A DNA stretch of 64,000 nucleotides from Muribaculaceae bacterium (GTDB taxonomy: Bacteria; Bacteroidota; Bacteroidia; Bacteroidales; Muribaculaceae): positions 124,001 to 188,000 of the forward strand of contig JAFYYI010000034.1 of the NCBI GenBank assembly GCA_017557665.1. Direction: 5' to 3'. This document shows, piece by piece, positions 25,530 to 35,279 of this stretch. A program made the translations under genes and the position numbers. The first letter of the stretch is position 1; every line of letters starts with the position of its first letter. Below the pieces are notes generated by a model, which worked only from the letters and a program-made list of their open reading frames with translations, was not told where the DNA came from and ran no database searches.

Positions 25530-26663
25530 TTATTGAATGCCAGTAACCTGCTTGCGCAATTCGTTGATGTCGTAGTGGGTCTGACGATACTGCACCTCAT
25601 TACGCAACTCATCAAGGTCGACATTCCAAGCAGTCTTGAGCCACTCACGTGCAATCTGCACCTTCTGGAGGATAGCGTCGGCACCATTGATACCGTCCTT
25701 GTCCTCAACGTCGTAAACCAGGATGCGGTTACCGTCATCGTCACGGTAGTTGCGATAGTACTTGTGAACTGTTCCGTCCTCATCTTCCTCGATAAAGACT
25801 TCCCACTCATAGAGGTACTTGGGATCCTGAGTCACGTCGTTCTTGGGATAGTAGTAGTAGCAGAAGAACTCGCTGGTCACGTCGTCCTCATCACCCGAGG
25901 TCCAGCCACGGCTGGCCAGGTCGAGGATGTAGTTCCACTCATCGTCGGTCTTAACGATGTAGTTGGCGATGGTCTCGGCGAAGTCCTCACGGAACTCACT
26001 CGAAGCATAGGTTGTCACGAAACCGAGCGAAGCCACCTGACCTGCACTGCGGTCCTGCCAGTTGTTGCTGTCATAGTGACCGATCGAAATGGTGTTGAAC
26101 TCATTGGGATAGGTCTTGGTCTGGTGCAGAATGTGAGCGAACTCGTGGTGCATGGTCTTGAAGTAGTACTCGTTCATCATGTTAAAGTCATTGATGCGCA
26201 TGGCATTGACCTTGAACAGTGACACCTTGATACCACCCTCGGCAAGACCGACGATCTCGGTACCCGAAGTGGGGTTATAGGCGGGAGAACCAATCAAGAG
26301 GATGATGCGGGGACCATAGAGCTTGAGGAAGTCCTCACCAGCCACCTTGTCATACACGTCGAACCACAAGTACTTGCAGAGGACTGCCAAGTCGATGGAG
26401 TTCTCATAGGTTGCAGGCACCAGGTTATAGTTCATGTTGGTGCTGACATCCGGCATCTTGTAGAGGAACGTCAAATTATACTTCTGAAGATAGTTCTCAC
26501 GGAGGAACTTATCCAGTTGATAAGTGTAGGACGAGGGGTCGAGTGACTCATCGACATCGGGGAAGATGGTGTCACCCAGCTTGTCCTTGCTGCACGACGA
26601 GAGTGACATCATGGCCACTGCGGCGAGCATCAATGCTGATATGATATATTGAATCTTTTTCAT
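25530..26663 (-). CDS. Zinc metallohydrolase lipoprotein (TIGR04549-like)
   Basis: 377 aa from the MKK start, with a lipobox (LSSC, Cys24). HEFAH at ~173-177 is a classic HExxH zinc site with a downstream glutamate in REDFAETIANYI as a candidate third ligand. The family (substrate import-associated zinc metallohydrolase lipoprotein) is defined by its place next to SusC/SusD genes, as here (17 bp after SusD). It is probably a surface peptidase that trims substrates for the transporter. The ATG 15 bp upstream is an alternative start. Confidence 0.88.
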   Translation of the reverse strand: MKKIQYIISALMLAAVAMMSLSSCSKDKLGDTIFPDVDESLDPSSYTYQLDKFLRENYLQKYNLTFLYKMPDVSTNMNYNLVPATYENSIDLAVLCKYLWFDVYDKVAGEDFLKLYGPRIILLIGSPAYNPTSGTEIVGLAEGGIKVSLFKVNAMRINDFNMMNEYYFKTMHHEFAHILHQTKTYPNEFNTISIGHYDSNNWQDRSAGQVASLGFVTTYASSEFREDFAETIANYIVKTDDEWNYILDLASRGWTSGDEDDVTSEFFCYYYYPKNDVTQDPKYLYEWEVFIEEDEDGTVHKYYRNYRDDDGNRILVYDVEDKDGINGADAILQKVQIAREWLKTAWNVDLDELRNEVQYRQTHYDINELRKQVTGIQ

Positions 26664-26680
26664 AATATTGCGTGTCATCT

Positions 26681-28435
26681 TTAATCAGAAATACGTACAT
26701 TCTCGCTGCTGCTGGTGGCAACTGCGGCTGCCTCAACCTTGTTGGTCACGCGGGGGTTGGGCTCGAGACCTGCGCCGATTACCTCGTTAGGAATCTGGAT
26801 AGCATAACGCGGGTCGAGCACCTCAAGGGTGTAGATGTCATTCATACCCATCTTGTGGGTAATGGTGAAACCGTAGCGCTTGATGTCGAACCAACGGTTA
26901 CCCATGTGAACCAACTGGATGCGACGGAAGTGCTGAACACACTGCAGGTAGGGCTCAATCTCGTCGGTAACGTGATACCTGTCGCTGGGGCAAACCTCGT
27001 CGATGTGGAATTTCATCACGATGTTGTAACCCGGGTCACGACGCTCGGGATCGTCATAGCAGCCATAGAAGCTCAGTACCTGATCCTTGGAAAGCTGAGT
27101 CATGTTGTAGTTGCGGGACTCATCGGTTGAGATGTGCTCGGCATTCCACAGATAGAGGTCGTCGAATGCGGCATCGATGTTACCCAGGAACAGGTTAGCC
27201 TCGGCACGCATCAGCAAGCACTCCTCGGTGGTGAACTCGGGACGAATCTCATGGCAGTAGCCAATACCCGAAATCTTGTCGGTGTACTCAAACTGCTCGA
27301 AGCAGTTGCCGGCGAAGTATGCACCATACTCCTGACCACCTGCACTACCGCAGACACCGTTGAAGCAAGGCATCATCGCAAATTTCTCCTTGGTCTTGGA
27401 GTTCTGATACTGGCAACGTGCCCAAGACGGGCCGGGACCCTGAATGGTACCGCGCTTAGCGTCACGGTTGCAAGTGAAGCGATAGCCCAGGAAGCGACGC
27501 CACCAGGTGCTGTAGTTGGTGAACAACTGCATGTTGCAGGGGCGCTCGATGCTGGTGAAGTAGCGGCCGATGTCGCTGATATAGTAGAAGTCGTCCTGCC
27601 ACCAACCATCGTTGAGCATGGTTGCGGGGTCGTTGCCCTTGAATGCTGCGGTAGCATACTGAACCACCTTCTCATAGTCACGGGTGATGAGGTAGAAACG
27701 AGCGGCAAAGGCGTTGGTTGAAGCCACGTTGAAGTGGTTCTTGGGAACCTGATAATACTCATCGGTGATGAACTGGAGACCCAGCTTGAGGTCGGCCTCA
27801 ATCTTCTGGTAGGTCTCCAAGAGGGTACCACGATCGTACTTGGGGTCAAGCTCCTTCTCGGGTACAGTTGCATAGGGGATGCCGGGGAGGCTTGCGCTCA
27901 TAGATTCACCACGGTAAGGCATGCAGAAGATCTGAGCCAGGATAAAGTGGTGGTAAGCACGAATCATGTAGGCCTCACCCTTGATGGCATTGATACGGGC
28001 CTGGTCAGCGGAAGTGATGGGCTCACCCTCGATCATACCGGTAGCCTCAAACTCGTCGGTCTTCTCGAGTACGGCGTTGGCAACTGCGATAGCGCCATAG
28101 CATCCGTTCCAGATTCCAGAGGGGGTGTCGGGACTCGAGATATCGAGATCGACATCTTCCCAAGCGTAAACCTGCTCGTCGGCCTGGCTGTAGAATGAGA
28201 GGTGGTAACGCACACCATCATCACTGGGTGAATTGTTGTCGATGACATTGTCGCTCGAGAGCTCACCCACAAGAGCATAGTTCGCATCTGTGTAACCGGT
28301 CACAAGCAACTGCTGCAACTGGTCCAGGTTCACCAGATAGACGCGGGTATCGGGCACCTTGTCAAGGAAGTCCTTGCAAGAGCTGAGACCGATCAGCGCC
28401 ACGGCGATAAATAAGATTTTATATCGTAATTTCAT
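26681..28435 (-). CDS. SusD/RagB family nutrient-binding lipoprotein
   Basis: 584 aa from MKLRYK, with a lipobox (LSSC, Cys20). KDFLDKVPDTRVYLV is the usual SusD start, and the helical TPR-like segments (AYMIRAYHHFILAQIFCMPY, EECLLMRAEANLFLG) follow. The C-terminal region has the expected RRIQLVHMGNRWFDIKRYG. It caps the SusC barrel on the cell surface and hands over substrate. An ATG 33 bp upstream would add a non-signal stretch and is rejected. 40 bp after SusC. Confidence 0.95.
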   Translation of the reverse strand: MKLRYKILFIAVALIGLSSCKDFLDKVPDTRVYLVNLDQLQQLLVTGYTDANYALVGELSSDNVIDNNSPSDDGVRYHLSFYSQADEQVYAWEDVDLDISSPDTPSGIWNGCYGAIAVANAVLEKTDEFEATGMIEGEPITSADQARINAIKGEAYMIRAYHHFILAQIFCMPYRGESMSASLPGIPYATVPEKELDPKYDRGTLLETYQKIEADLKLGLQFITDEYYQVPKNHFNVASTNAFAARFYLITRDYEKVVQYATAAFKGNDPATMLNDGWWQDDFYYISDIGRYFTSIERPCNMQLFTNYSTWWRRFLGYRFTCNRDAKRGTIQGPGPSWARCQYQNSKTKEKFAMMPCFNGVCGSAGGQEYGAYFAGNCFEQFEYTDKISGIGYCHEIRPEFTTEECLLMRAEANLFLGNIDAAFDDLYLWNAEHISTDESRNYNMTQLSKDQVLSFYGCYDDPERRDPGYNIVMKFHIDEVCPSDRYHVTDEIEPYLQCVQHFRRIQLVHMGNRWFDIKRYGFTITHKMGMNDIYTLEVLDPRYAIQIPNEVIGAGLEPNPRVTNKVEAAAVATSSSENVRISD

Positions 28436-28475
28436 AATCTTTATATAATATATAATAATGTGTAACAACTAACGA

Positions 28476-31400
28476 TTACATACCCAGACGCAGGGTAAGG
28501 GTGAACTGCTTGGGGTTGGGCGATGCCACACCACCGCTGTTGAAGAACTCGGGATCCTGACCGTTCAACTTCTTGTCGGCATAGAGCAGGCAGATGTTGG
28601 TGGCAGCCAGCTTGATGGAAGCGGTGTTCAAGCGCAGATGCGAAATCAGCGACTTGGGCACGTCATAGGTGAGAGAAACCTCTTTCAGACGGATAAAGCC
28701 ACCGTCGGCGATGCGTGCAGTACTGTAGTTGTAGGCATTGTAAGCCATACTCAGGTAGTTGTTGGAGTAAACCTGACGACGTGAAGCGATGGCGGGGATG
28801 TCGGTCATAGCCTCATCACCGGGCAAAGCCCAACGGTTCTTGAAGTCCTTGGTGAAGGAAGTCAGGTCACTGTAACCGGCGCCGAAGACGGGATCCAGGC
28901 GCAGCTTGTTACCAAATGCATAAGTCATGAAGACGTTCAGGTGGAAGCCCTTGAAGTCGAAGTTGTTGCCGAAACCGCCAGTGATGGTGGGATCAACGGG
29001 ACCTTCATACTTGAGGAAGCCCAGATTCTCATACTCCTGGAAGTTCACACCCACGTTAGAGATAGCGCCTGTCTCATCATATACCAGAGGCAGACCATGG
29101 CTGTCGAGTCCTGCGAAGGGAATCGAGAAGATGGCACGGTGAGGATAGCCCTCCAAGGGGAAACCGCCACCAGTCACCAGGTCGATGACGCGGGAACGTG
29201 ACTGCAGCTTGCTAATCTCGGTAACGGCATAGGAGAACGTCAAGTCGGTGCTCCAAGCGAAGGCGCCGGGACGTGCAGGCTCGATGTTGCGAGACGAGAT
29301 GGTGAACTCGATACCGTGAGACTTCATCTCGGCCACATTACCATACTTGTTGGTGATACCACCGACACCCTGAGTGCGGATCAGACCGATCAGGTCGAAG
29401 TTGTTACGGAAGTACCAGTCGAATACCAGATTGATGCGGTTGTAGAGGAAACCGAGGTCAACACCAAGGTCAAACTCGTGCTTCTTCTCATAGGTCAGCT
29501 CACTGTTACCCAGACCTGCCAGATAGAGACCAGTCTCATAGGCATCGGTCTCCTGGCGCCAGGGACGGGTAGGATAATAGAGGGCCTCGGCATTAGCATA
29601 TCCCGAAGGACCACTCTCACCGGTGAGCGAGTAGCTCAGACGCAGCTTAGCATAGGAAAGGATGCCCTTCTGGGCGAGACCCATGTTGTGGAAGAACGGC
29701 TCGTCATAGACGTTCCATGCTGCCGAAATGTTCCAGGTGGGGAGCCAGCGGCTCTGTTCGGTCTTACCCATGAGGTTAGAACCCTCATAGCGGATGGTAC
29801 CGTTCAAGATGTAGCGGCCCAGGAGTGCGTAGTTGGCGTTGGCGAAGTAAGCCATGTTGCGACGATGGGTCTTGCCAATGCTGTAGTAAGCACCGTTCTC
29901 TTCCTGCATCTGCTTGAAGAGCTTATAGTTCAGCGAGGGGATGTTACCGTTGTCATAAACAACGCCCCAAGCCTCGAAGTTCTGATAGAATCGGTCAACG
30001 CGGCTGGCCTCCATACCGGCATACAGGTTGAGGAGGTGCTGGCCGTTGTTGAAGTCCTTCATGTACTGACCAGTGGCACGGATGTCAAAGGTCTTAAGGC
30101 TGTTCTTGGAGAAGAACAACATACCACCTTCCTTCATCACACTCTCGGGCAGTGCGTTGGGCACGTCGATATCGGTGTAGAGGTAGGAGTTGGATGCGCG
30201 GATCGAAGCGTTCTCGGGAATGATACCAGCACGGTAAGCGTTGGCCTGGTTACTGTTCTCGAGGACGTAGTGGTTCTGCTCAGAGTTCACCGAACGCATA
30301 GAACCCAGCAAGTTGAATTCCAGCGACTGGTCCTGCTTGAGGATGGGCTTGATGTTCAACTCACCCTGGAACTTAAGGTCGGTCACCTCAACATCAATGT
30401 AGTTGGACTCCAACTCATCAAAGATGTTAAATGAGGTGTAGTTGCGCACATAACGGCGGTTGGGATCAAGGGTTCGCGCGGTATTCAACGCGAAGCTATA
30501 GGGGTTGATATCAAAGTCACGCTTTACCTCACCGTAAACGACATCCACGTTCTGGCTCAAGGTACCGGGAGCTTTCTGGTCACGGTAGCTGTTGCTGTTC
30601 AAAATCTTGATTTTGATCTTGTCGGTGAGATTATAGATTGCGTTGGCATTGAAGGTGTAGCGCTCTACGCGGCTGCTCTTGTACCAACCCGGGTCGGTCA
30701 TAACAGAAGCCGAAGTGTAGAACGAGCCTTTCTCGGTACCGCCCGAGATGCTGACAGCGTGGTTCTGCATCACGTTGCTGTTGAACAGCAGGTCGAACCA
30801 GTCGGTGTTGCGCATCTCGGCTTCACGCAGGTACTGGTTGCGGGCGTTCTGGGTGTTGGGCAAGCCGTAGGTTCCGGTGACCGGATCATAGGTGTCCATC
30901 AAGGTGTACATCTGGCCATAGATACCAGAGGTGGTGCTGTTCACCAGGTTGGCATACTCGAGCCAGCCCTTCTGCTCCATCTCGCGCAAGATACTCATCT
31001 GCTCCTGAGAGTTACAGATGTTGAAGTCGCGGTAGCTGGGCTTCAGGCGGTAGGTGAACTCACCGGTGTAGTTGATAGAAGAGGTTCCCTTGCGACCAGT
31101 CTTGGTGGTGATAACGATCACACCAGCGTTGGCCTTGGCACCATAGATAGAAGTTGCGGAACCGTCCTTCAGAATCTGGAAGCTCTCGATATCATCGGCA
31201 TTCAGACCAGCGACAGCCGATGCGATCAGCGTGGTAGCGTCACCCGACGAGAGGTCGTCGGCGCTGATGTCCACGTTGTCCTCCAGAATCACACCATCCA
31301 CAACCCACAGGGGCTTGGAACTACCGTAGATGGAGGTAGCACCACGCACGCGGATCTTGGGTGCGGTACCGAAGGTACCCGAAACGTTCTGTACTTGCAC

Positions 31401-31829
31401 ACCCGAGACGCGGCCTTCCAGACCACGGCTGACGTCGGCGACACCCGAGAGTTTAGTCTTCTCGGCATCGACGCTCTGGGTAGCACCAGTAAAGAGTCGC
31501 TTGTCCACCTTCTGGTAACCGGTGACAACAACTTCACCAATCACATTACCCTTAGGCTGCAGGGTGATTGTCATTCCAGCCTTGGCGGCAACGATTACAT
31601 CCTCATAGCCTACATAGGAAACTTTAATCTTAGTGCCAGCTGGCACATTCAAAGTGAAATGACCGTCAAAATCGGTAGCAACGCCGTTCTTGGGATTGCT
31701 CTGCTGAACAACGGACGCTCCGATGACCGGTTCATTGTTCTCGTCATAGACCGTACCACTCACCTGTGCCGAAACACCGAGTGTGGCAAGAGCCATGACA
31801 AGAAACAAGAGTAAATGTTTTAGACTCAT
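28476..31829 (-). CDS. SusC/RagA TonB-linked outer-membrane protein
   Basis: 1117 aa. Signal peptide, then a CarboxypepD_reg-like domain (VSGTVYDENNEPVIGASVV, ~22-105), TonB-box-like VVVTGY (~109), plug (~120-230, with KIRVRGATSIYGSSKPLWVV and LKDGSATSIYGAKANAGVI), then the 22-strand barrel ending in ..QFTLTLRLGM. It imports the substrate held by the SusD partner using TonB energy. First gene of the locus; a TAACTTTG box sits at 32049-32056, giving a leader of about 215 nt. No ECF-sigma, anti-sigma or hybrid sensor gene is next to it. Confidence 0.95.
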   Translation of the reverse strand: MSLKHLLLFLVMALATLGVSAQVSGTVYDENNEPVIGASVVQQSNPKNGVATDFDGHFTLNVPAGTKIKVSYVGYEDVIVAAKAGMTITLQPKGNVIGEVVVTGYQKVDKRLFTGATQSVDAEKTKLSGVADVSRGLEGRVSGVQVQNVSGTFGTAPKIRVRGATSIYGSSKPLWVVDGVILEDNVDISADDLSSGDATTLIASAVAGLNADDIESFQILKDGSATSIYGAKANAGVIVITTKTGRKGTSSINYTGEFTYRLKPSYRDFNICNSQEQMSILREMEQKGWLEYANLVNSTTSGIYGQMYTLMDTYDPVTGTYGLPNTQNARNQYLREAEMRNTDWFDLLFNSNVMQNHAVSISGGTEKGSFYTSASVMTDPGWYKSSRVERYTFNANAIYNLTDKIKIKILNSNSYRDQKAPGTLSQNVDVVYGEVKRDFDINPYSFALNTARTLDPNRRYVRNYTSFNIFDELESNYIDVEVTDLKFQGELNIKPILKQDQSLEFNLLGSMRSVNSEQNHYVLENSNQANAYRAGIIPENASIRASNSYLYTDIDVPNALPESVMKEGGMLFFSKNSLKTFDIRATGQYMKDFNNGQHLLNLYAGMEASRVDRFYQNFEAWGVVYDNGNIPSLNYKLFKQMQEENGAYYSIGKTHRRNMAYFANANYALLGRYILNGTIRYEGSNLMGKTEQSRWLPTWNISAAWNVYDEPFFHNMGLAQKGILSYAKLRLSYSLTGESGPSGYANAEALYYPTRPWRQETDAYETGLYLAGLGNSELTYEKKHEFDLGVDLGFLYNRINLVFDWYFRNNFDLIGLIRTQGVGGITNKYGNVAEMKSHGIEFTISSRNIEPARPGAFAWSTDLTFSYAVTEISKLQSRSRVIDLVTGGGFPLEGYPHRAIFSIPFAGLDSHGLPLVYDETGAISNVGVNFQEYENLGFLKYEGPVDPTITGGFGNNFDFKGFHLNVFMTYAFGNKLRLDPVFGAGYSDLTSFTKDFKNRWALPGDEAMTDIPAIASRRQVYSNNYLSMAYNAYNYSTARIADGGFIRLKEVSLTYDVPKSLISHLRLNTASIKLAATNICLLYADKKLNGQDPEFFNSGGVASPNPKQFTLTLRLGM

Positions 31830-32411
31830 AAATTTTAGTTTAAATGATTAATTATTAAATGTTTTAAAAGTTTACTTCACTTGTGCCTTCCTTCTTTTAT
31901 GGCATTTTGGGGTTCAAAACATTAAACTCGGGGCCCAAACGGTTGGTTTCAGGCCGGCTTCAGACTTAACAAATACAATCCCTACAACAGATTGTCAATC
32001 TACAGTTTTCTTGTTTCTTAACACCACATCTATAAAAAGAAAGGCTTGCAAAGTTAATGATATTTTTTTAATATAATGTAAAAGTGTCAAAAACTTTTTC
32101 ATTTTTTTTATCATCATGCCACGTCATTTTAGTTAAGTCATTAAAAATCAACAATTTAACTTTATTTAGCAAGTCTCAAAAACTAAATTTCTGTTAATCA
32201 GCATTTTAATATAAAAGCACAAGATATCACACTCATTAACGATTTTGATAGGGCGAAGCAGGGCGGGACATGCCTGCAGGGGCTGAAACAACAGCGCAAT
32301 GGCGATATTTACTGGCGCCTACTATCAGTTTTTTGGGCACATAAGGGGATTTATTGCAGGAAAGGCAGTAATTTTGCACTATCGCCACACCATCGTGGCG
32401 CCCATACTGTC
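31830..32411. other. 582-bp divergent intergenic region
   Basis: It holds the SusC leader and -7 box on the - strand (TAACTTTG at 32049-32056) and the TAATTTTG box of the pseudouridine synthase on the + strand (32369-32376). The middle (32060-32220) is very A/T-rich. I see no ORF, RNA gene or repeat. A short G/C-rich stretch near 32250-32320 has no clear structure. Confidence 0.6.
32049..32056 (-). promoter_or_regulatory. -7 box for the SusC/SusD locus
   Basis: TAACTTTG on the - strand, about 220 nt before the SusC start. No TTTG lies 19-20 bp upstream, so an activator or an alternative sigma factor may be needed. Confidence 0.5.
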
Positions 32412-33080
32412 ATGGAAGTAGTATATGAAGACAACCACATCATCGTCGTGAACAAGGCAGCCGGTGAACTGGTGCAGGGCGACCGCACCGGTGACCCGAC
32501 GCTCATCGATACGGTCAAAGCATGGATCAAGGAGAAATATGACAAGCCCGGCAATGTGTTCCTAGGTGTGACGCACCGCATTGACCGGCCGACTTGCGGC
32601 CTGGTGATCATGGCCAAGACCAGTAAAGGGCTGTCGCGCATGAATGAGCTGTTCCGCAAGGGTGAGGTGCACAAGACCTACTGGGCCGTCGTGGGCAACC
32701 AGCCGCCACAGAACGAAGATACACTCACTCACTACCTTAAGAGCGTAGAAAGCAACAATAAGACTCACGTGAGTATCGTGCCGCGCGAGGGCCACCAGAA
32801 GGCTGTGCTCAAGTACCGTGTCATCGCTGCCAGCCAGCGCTACTGGTTGCTCGAGGTGGACCTGATCACGGGTCGCAAACACCAGATCAGGGCCCAGTTG
32901 TCGGCTATCGGATGCCCCATCAAGGGCGACCTGAAGTATGGCGCACCACGCAGCAACCCTGACGGCGGCATCTCACTTCAGGCACACCGCATCCGCTTCA
33001 CCCATCCCGTCAGCGGCAACGAGATAGACATCACCGCTCCCCTGCCCGACGACTTCAAGCGCCTGGGGTTTGACCTGTGA
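32412..33080 (+). CDS. RluA-family RNA pseudouridine synthase
   Basis: 222 aa, without an S4 domain. HRIDRPTCGLVIMAKT contains the catalytic Asp (~residue 57), and GRKHQIRAQL and YGAP.S are the other motifs of the RluA/RsuA superfamily. It isomerises uridine in rRNA or tRNA; the site cannot be deduced. TAATTTTG at 32369-32376 gives a leader of ~32 nt. The fumarase gene follows after 122 bp with its own promoter. Confidence 0.93.
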   Translation: MEVVYEDNHIIVVNKAAGELVQGDRTGDPTLIDTVKAWIKEKYDKPGNVFLGVTHRIDRPTCGLVIMAKTSKGLSRMNELFRKGEVHKTYWAVVGNQPPQNEDTLTHYLKSVESNNKTHVSIVPREGHQKAVLKYRVIAASQRYWLLEVDLITGRKHQIRAQLSAIGCPIKGDLKYGAPRSNPDGGISLQAHRIRFTHPVSGNEIDITAPLPDDFKRLGFDL

Positions 33081-33125
33081 CAAACGTGACAATTCATGTT
33101 TCATGATGCGGTTTTGGGACCGAGA

Positions 33126-33157
33126 TTTCTGTTATTAGAAGAAAATTGTTACCTTTG
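33126..33157 (+). promoter_or_regulatory. Promoter of fumarase
   Basis: TTTC (33126-33129), 20 bp, TACCTTTG (33150-33157); about 42 nt of leader before the ATG at 33203. The -33 element has one mismatch. Confidence 0.65.
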
Positions 33158-33202
33158 CGACAAGAAACAAATCAATCAACCCAATAACTTATCAAACAAA
33201 TT

Positions 33203-34828
33203 ATGGCAAACATTCCAGAATTCCGCTATGCGCCCATGTTCCAGTTGGGCAAAGATGACACCGAATACTACAAACTGACCAGCGACTACGTGTCGGTGGG
33301 CGAATTTGAGGGCAAACCCATCCTCAAAATCGAGCCCGAGGCTCTGACGATGCTGGCCCAGCAGGCATTCCGTGACGTGAATTTCCTGCTGCGTCGCTCC
33401 CACAACGAGCAGGTCGCCAAGATCCTGCGCGACCCTGACGCCAGCGACAACGACAAATACGTTGCCCTGACCTTCCTGCGCAACGCCGAGGTGGCCGCCA
33501 AGGGTCAGTTGCCCCTGTGCCAGGACACCGGCACCGCCATCATCCACGGCGAGAAGGGCCAGCAGGTGTGGACCGGCTTCTGTGACGAGGAAGCGCTCGC
33601 ACGTGGCGTCTACAACACCTACACCCAAGAGAACCTGCGCTACTCACAGAACGCCCCTCTGAGCATGTATGAGGAGGTGAACACACGTTGCAACTTGCCC
33701 GCCCAGATTGACCTGGAATGCGCCGAGGGCATGGAATACCACTTCCTGTGTGTCACCAAGGGCGGCGGCAGCGCCAACAAGACCTACCTGTACCAGATGA
33801 CCAAGGCCGTGCTCAACCCCGGGACACTCGTTCCTTTCCTGGTTGATAAGATGCGCACCCTGGGCACCGCAGCCTGCCCACCCTACCACATCGCCTTTGT
33901 CATTGGCGGCACCAGCGCCGAGAAGAACCTGCTGACCGTCAAGCTGGCATCGACCCACTACTATGACAACCTGCCCACCACCGGTGACGAGACCGGCCGC
34001 GCCTTCCGCGACGTGGAACTGGAGAAGCAAGTGCTTGAGGAGGCTTACAAAATCGGTTTGGGCGCCCAGTTCGGCGGCAAGTACATGGCTCATGACGTGC
34101 GCATCGTCCGCCTGCCGCGCCACGGTGCCTCTTGCCCCATCGGCTTGGGCGTCAGCTGCAGTGCCGACCGCAACATCAAAGCCAAGATCAACAAGGACGG
34201 CGTGTGGATCGAGAAGCTCGACGACAAGCCCACCGAACTGATTCCTGAGGAACTGCGCCAGGCAGGCGAGGGCGACGGCATCAAGATTGACCTGGACCGC
34301 CCGATGAGCGAGACGCTCGCCATCCTCGACAAGTATCCCGTTTCGACTCGCGTGTCGCTGAGCGGTACCATCATTGTGGGCCGTGACATCGCCCACGCCA
34401 AGTGGAAAGAGCGCTATGACCGTGGCGAGGGCATCCCCCAGTACATCAAGGATCATCCCGTGCTCTACGCCGGTCCCGCCAAGACCCCGCAAGGCATGCC
34501 GTGCGGCTCGATGGGCCCGACGACAGCCAACCGCATGGACCCCTATGTGGACCTGTTCCAGAGCCTGGGTGGCAGCATGGTGATGATTGCCAAGGGCAAC
34601 CGCAGCCAGGAGGTGACCGACGCCTGCAAGAAGCACGGCGGCTTCTACCTTGGCAGCATCGGCGGTCCCGCCGCCATCCTGTCACAGGAGAGCATCAAGA
34701 GCATCGAGTGTGTTGAGTATCCCGAACTTGGTATGGAGGCTGTTTGGAAAATCCGCGTCGTGGACTTCCCTGCTTTCATCCTCGTGGATAACAAGGGCAA
34801 CGATTTCTTCAAGAAAATCGGTCTCTAA
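33203..34828 (+). CDS. Fumarate hydratase class I (iron-sulfur, single-chain)
   Basis: 541 aa, N- and C-terminal halves fused as in E. coli FumA/FumB. It interconverts fumarate and malate in the reductive branch leading to succinate and propionate in anaerobic Bacteroidales. The three [4Fe-4S] cysteines are in LCQDTGTA (Cys106), ACPPYH and [19 protein letters not shown] near residue 435 is the conserved C-terminal domain motif. It has its own promoter and a hairpin downstream. Confidence 0.96.
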   Translation: MANIPEFRYAPMFQLGKDDTEYYKLTSDYVSVGEFEGKPILKIEPEALTMLAQQAFRDVNFLLRRSHNEQVAKILRDPDASDNDKYVALTFLRNAEVAAKGQLPLCQDTGTAIIHGEKGQQVWTGFCDEEALARGVYNTYTQENLRYSQNAPLSMYEEVNTRCNLPAQIDLECAEGMEYHFLCVTKGGGSANKTYLYQMTKAVLNPGTLVPFLVDKMRTLGTAACPPYHIAFVIGGTSAEKNLLTVKLASTHYYDNLPTTGDETGRAFRDVELEKQVLEEAYKIGLGAQFGGKYMAHDVRIVRLPRHGASCPIGLGVSCSADRNIKAKINKDGVWIEKLDDKPTELIPEELRQAGEGDGIKIDLDRPMSETLAILDKYPVSTRVSLSGTIIVGRDIAHAKWKERYDRGEGIPQYIKDHPVLYAGPAKTPQGMPCGSMGPTTANRMDPYVDLFQSLGGSMVMIAKGNRSQEVTDACKKHGGFYLGSIGGPAAILSQESIKSIECVEYPELGMEAVWKIRVVDFPAFILVDNKGNDFFKKIGL

Positions 34829-34860
34829 ACGACTTGTTTGAATAACTGACCAAAGTATCA

Positions 34861-34900
34861 CCCGCTGCAGGTTTGTCCGTCTTCGGATACCTGCAGCGGG
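34861..34900 (+). terminator. Hairpin after fumarase
   Basis: A perfect 12-bp G/C-rich stem (34861-34872 with 34889-34900) starts about 30 nt after the stop. The following TATCTTAT is a weak T-tract. Confidence 0.65.
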
Positions 34901-34971
34901 TATCTTATCGTCCAAAATCCTATTATTTCCAGTAAAAATATGTTAAAAAACACATTTTTTAGGCTTTATTG

Positions 34972-35002
34972 CTTGTCATGTCAAGAAAAAGCACTACTTT
35001 TG
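34972..35002 (+). promoter_or_regulatory. Promoter of the initiator tRNA gene
   Basis: CTTG (34972-34975), 19 bp, TACTTTTG (34995-35002), 11 nt before the mature tRNA. Confidence 0.78.
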
Positions 35003-35013
35003 CAGTCGCAAAT

Positions 35014-35085
35014 TGCGGGATGGAGCAGTGGCAGCTCGTTGGGCTCATAACCCAAAGGTCGTCAGTTCGAGTCTGGCTCCCGCTA
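35014..35085 (+). tRNA. tRNA-Met(CAT), initiator (fMet)
   Basis: All four arms fold: acceptor 35015-35020 with 35078-35083, D-stem GAGC/GCTC, anticodon stem TTGGG/CCCAA with loop CTCATAA (anticodon at 35046-35048) and T-stem GTCAG/CTGGC. Initiator features are three G-C pairs next to the anticodon loop, the A11-U24 pair in the D-stem, and no Watson-Crick pair at 1-72 (T14 against T84). CCA is not encoded. It has its own promoter and terminator. Confidence 0.93.
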
Positions 35086-35093
35086 CTAAACTT

Positions 35094-35124
35094 GAGGTTG
35101 AGCGTTAGCTCGGCCTCTTTTTTT
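35094..35124 (+). terminator. Terminator of the initiator tRNA gene
   Basis: A 10-bp stem with two G-U pairs and loop GTTA (35094-35117) is followed by seven T (35118-35124). Confidence 0.88.
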
Positions 35125-35155
35125 GTGCATTTTTCTATGGAAAAGGATGCGTCGT

Positions 35156-35187
35156 CTTGCACAATAGGCAAAAGTTGTGTAAATTTG
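35156..35187 (+). promoter_or_regulatory. Promoter of the GT4 gene
   Basis: CTTG (35156-35159), 20 bp, TAAATTTG (35180-35187); leader of about 90 nt before the ATG at 35280. Confidence 0.6.
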
Positions 35188-35279
35188 CCTTCGGCTAAGG
35201 TTTGACGGTATCAATCATCCCGTCTGCCCATGCCGTGGCTAGCATAAACTTTGTTTGATGAAACAAAAACCGAGATTCT

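Noticed and set aside
29316..31814. Long open frames on the + strand antisense to SusC
   Set aside because: Shadows of a gene with full SusC domain order.
33644..34636. 330-aa open frame antisense to fumarase
   Set aside because: Shadow; fumarase carries its cysteines and full length on the + strand.
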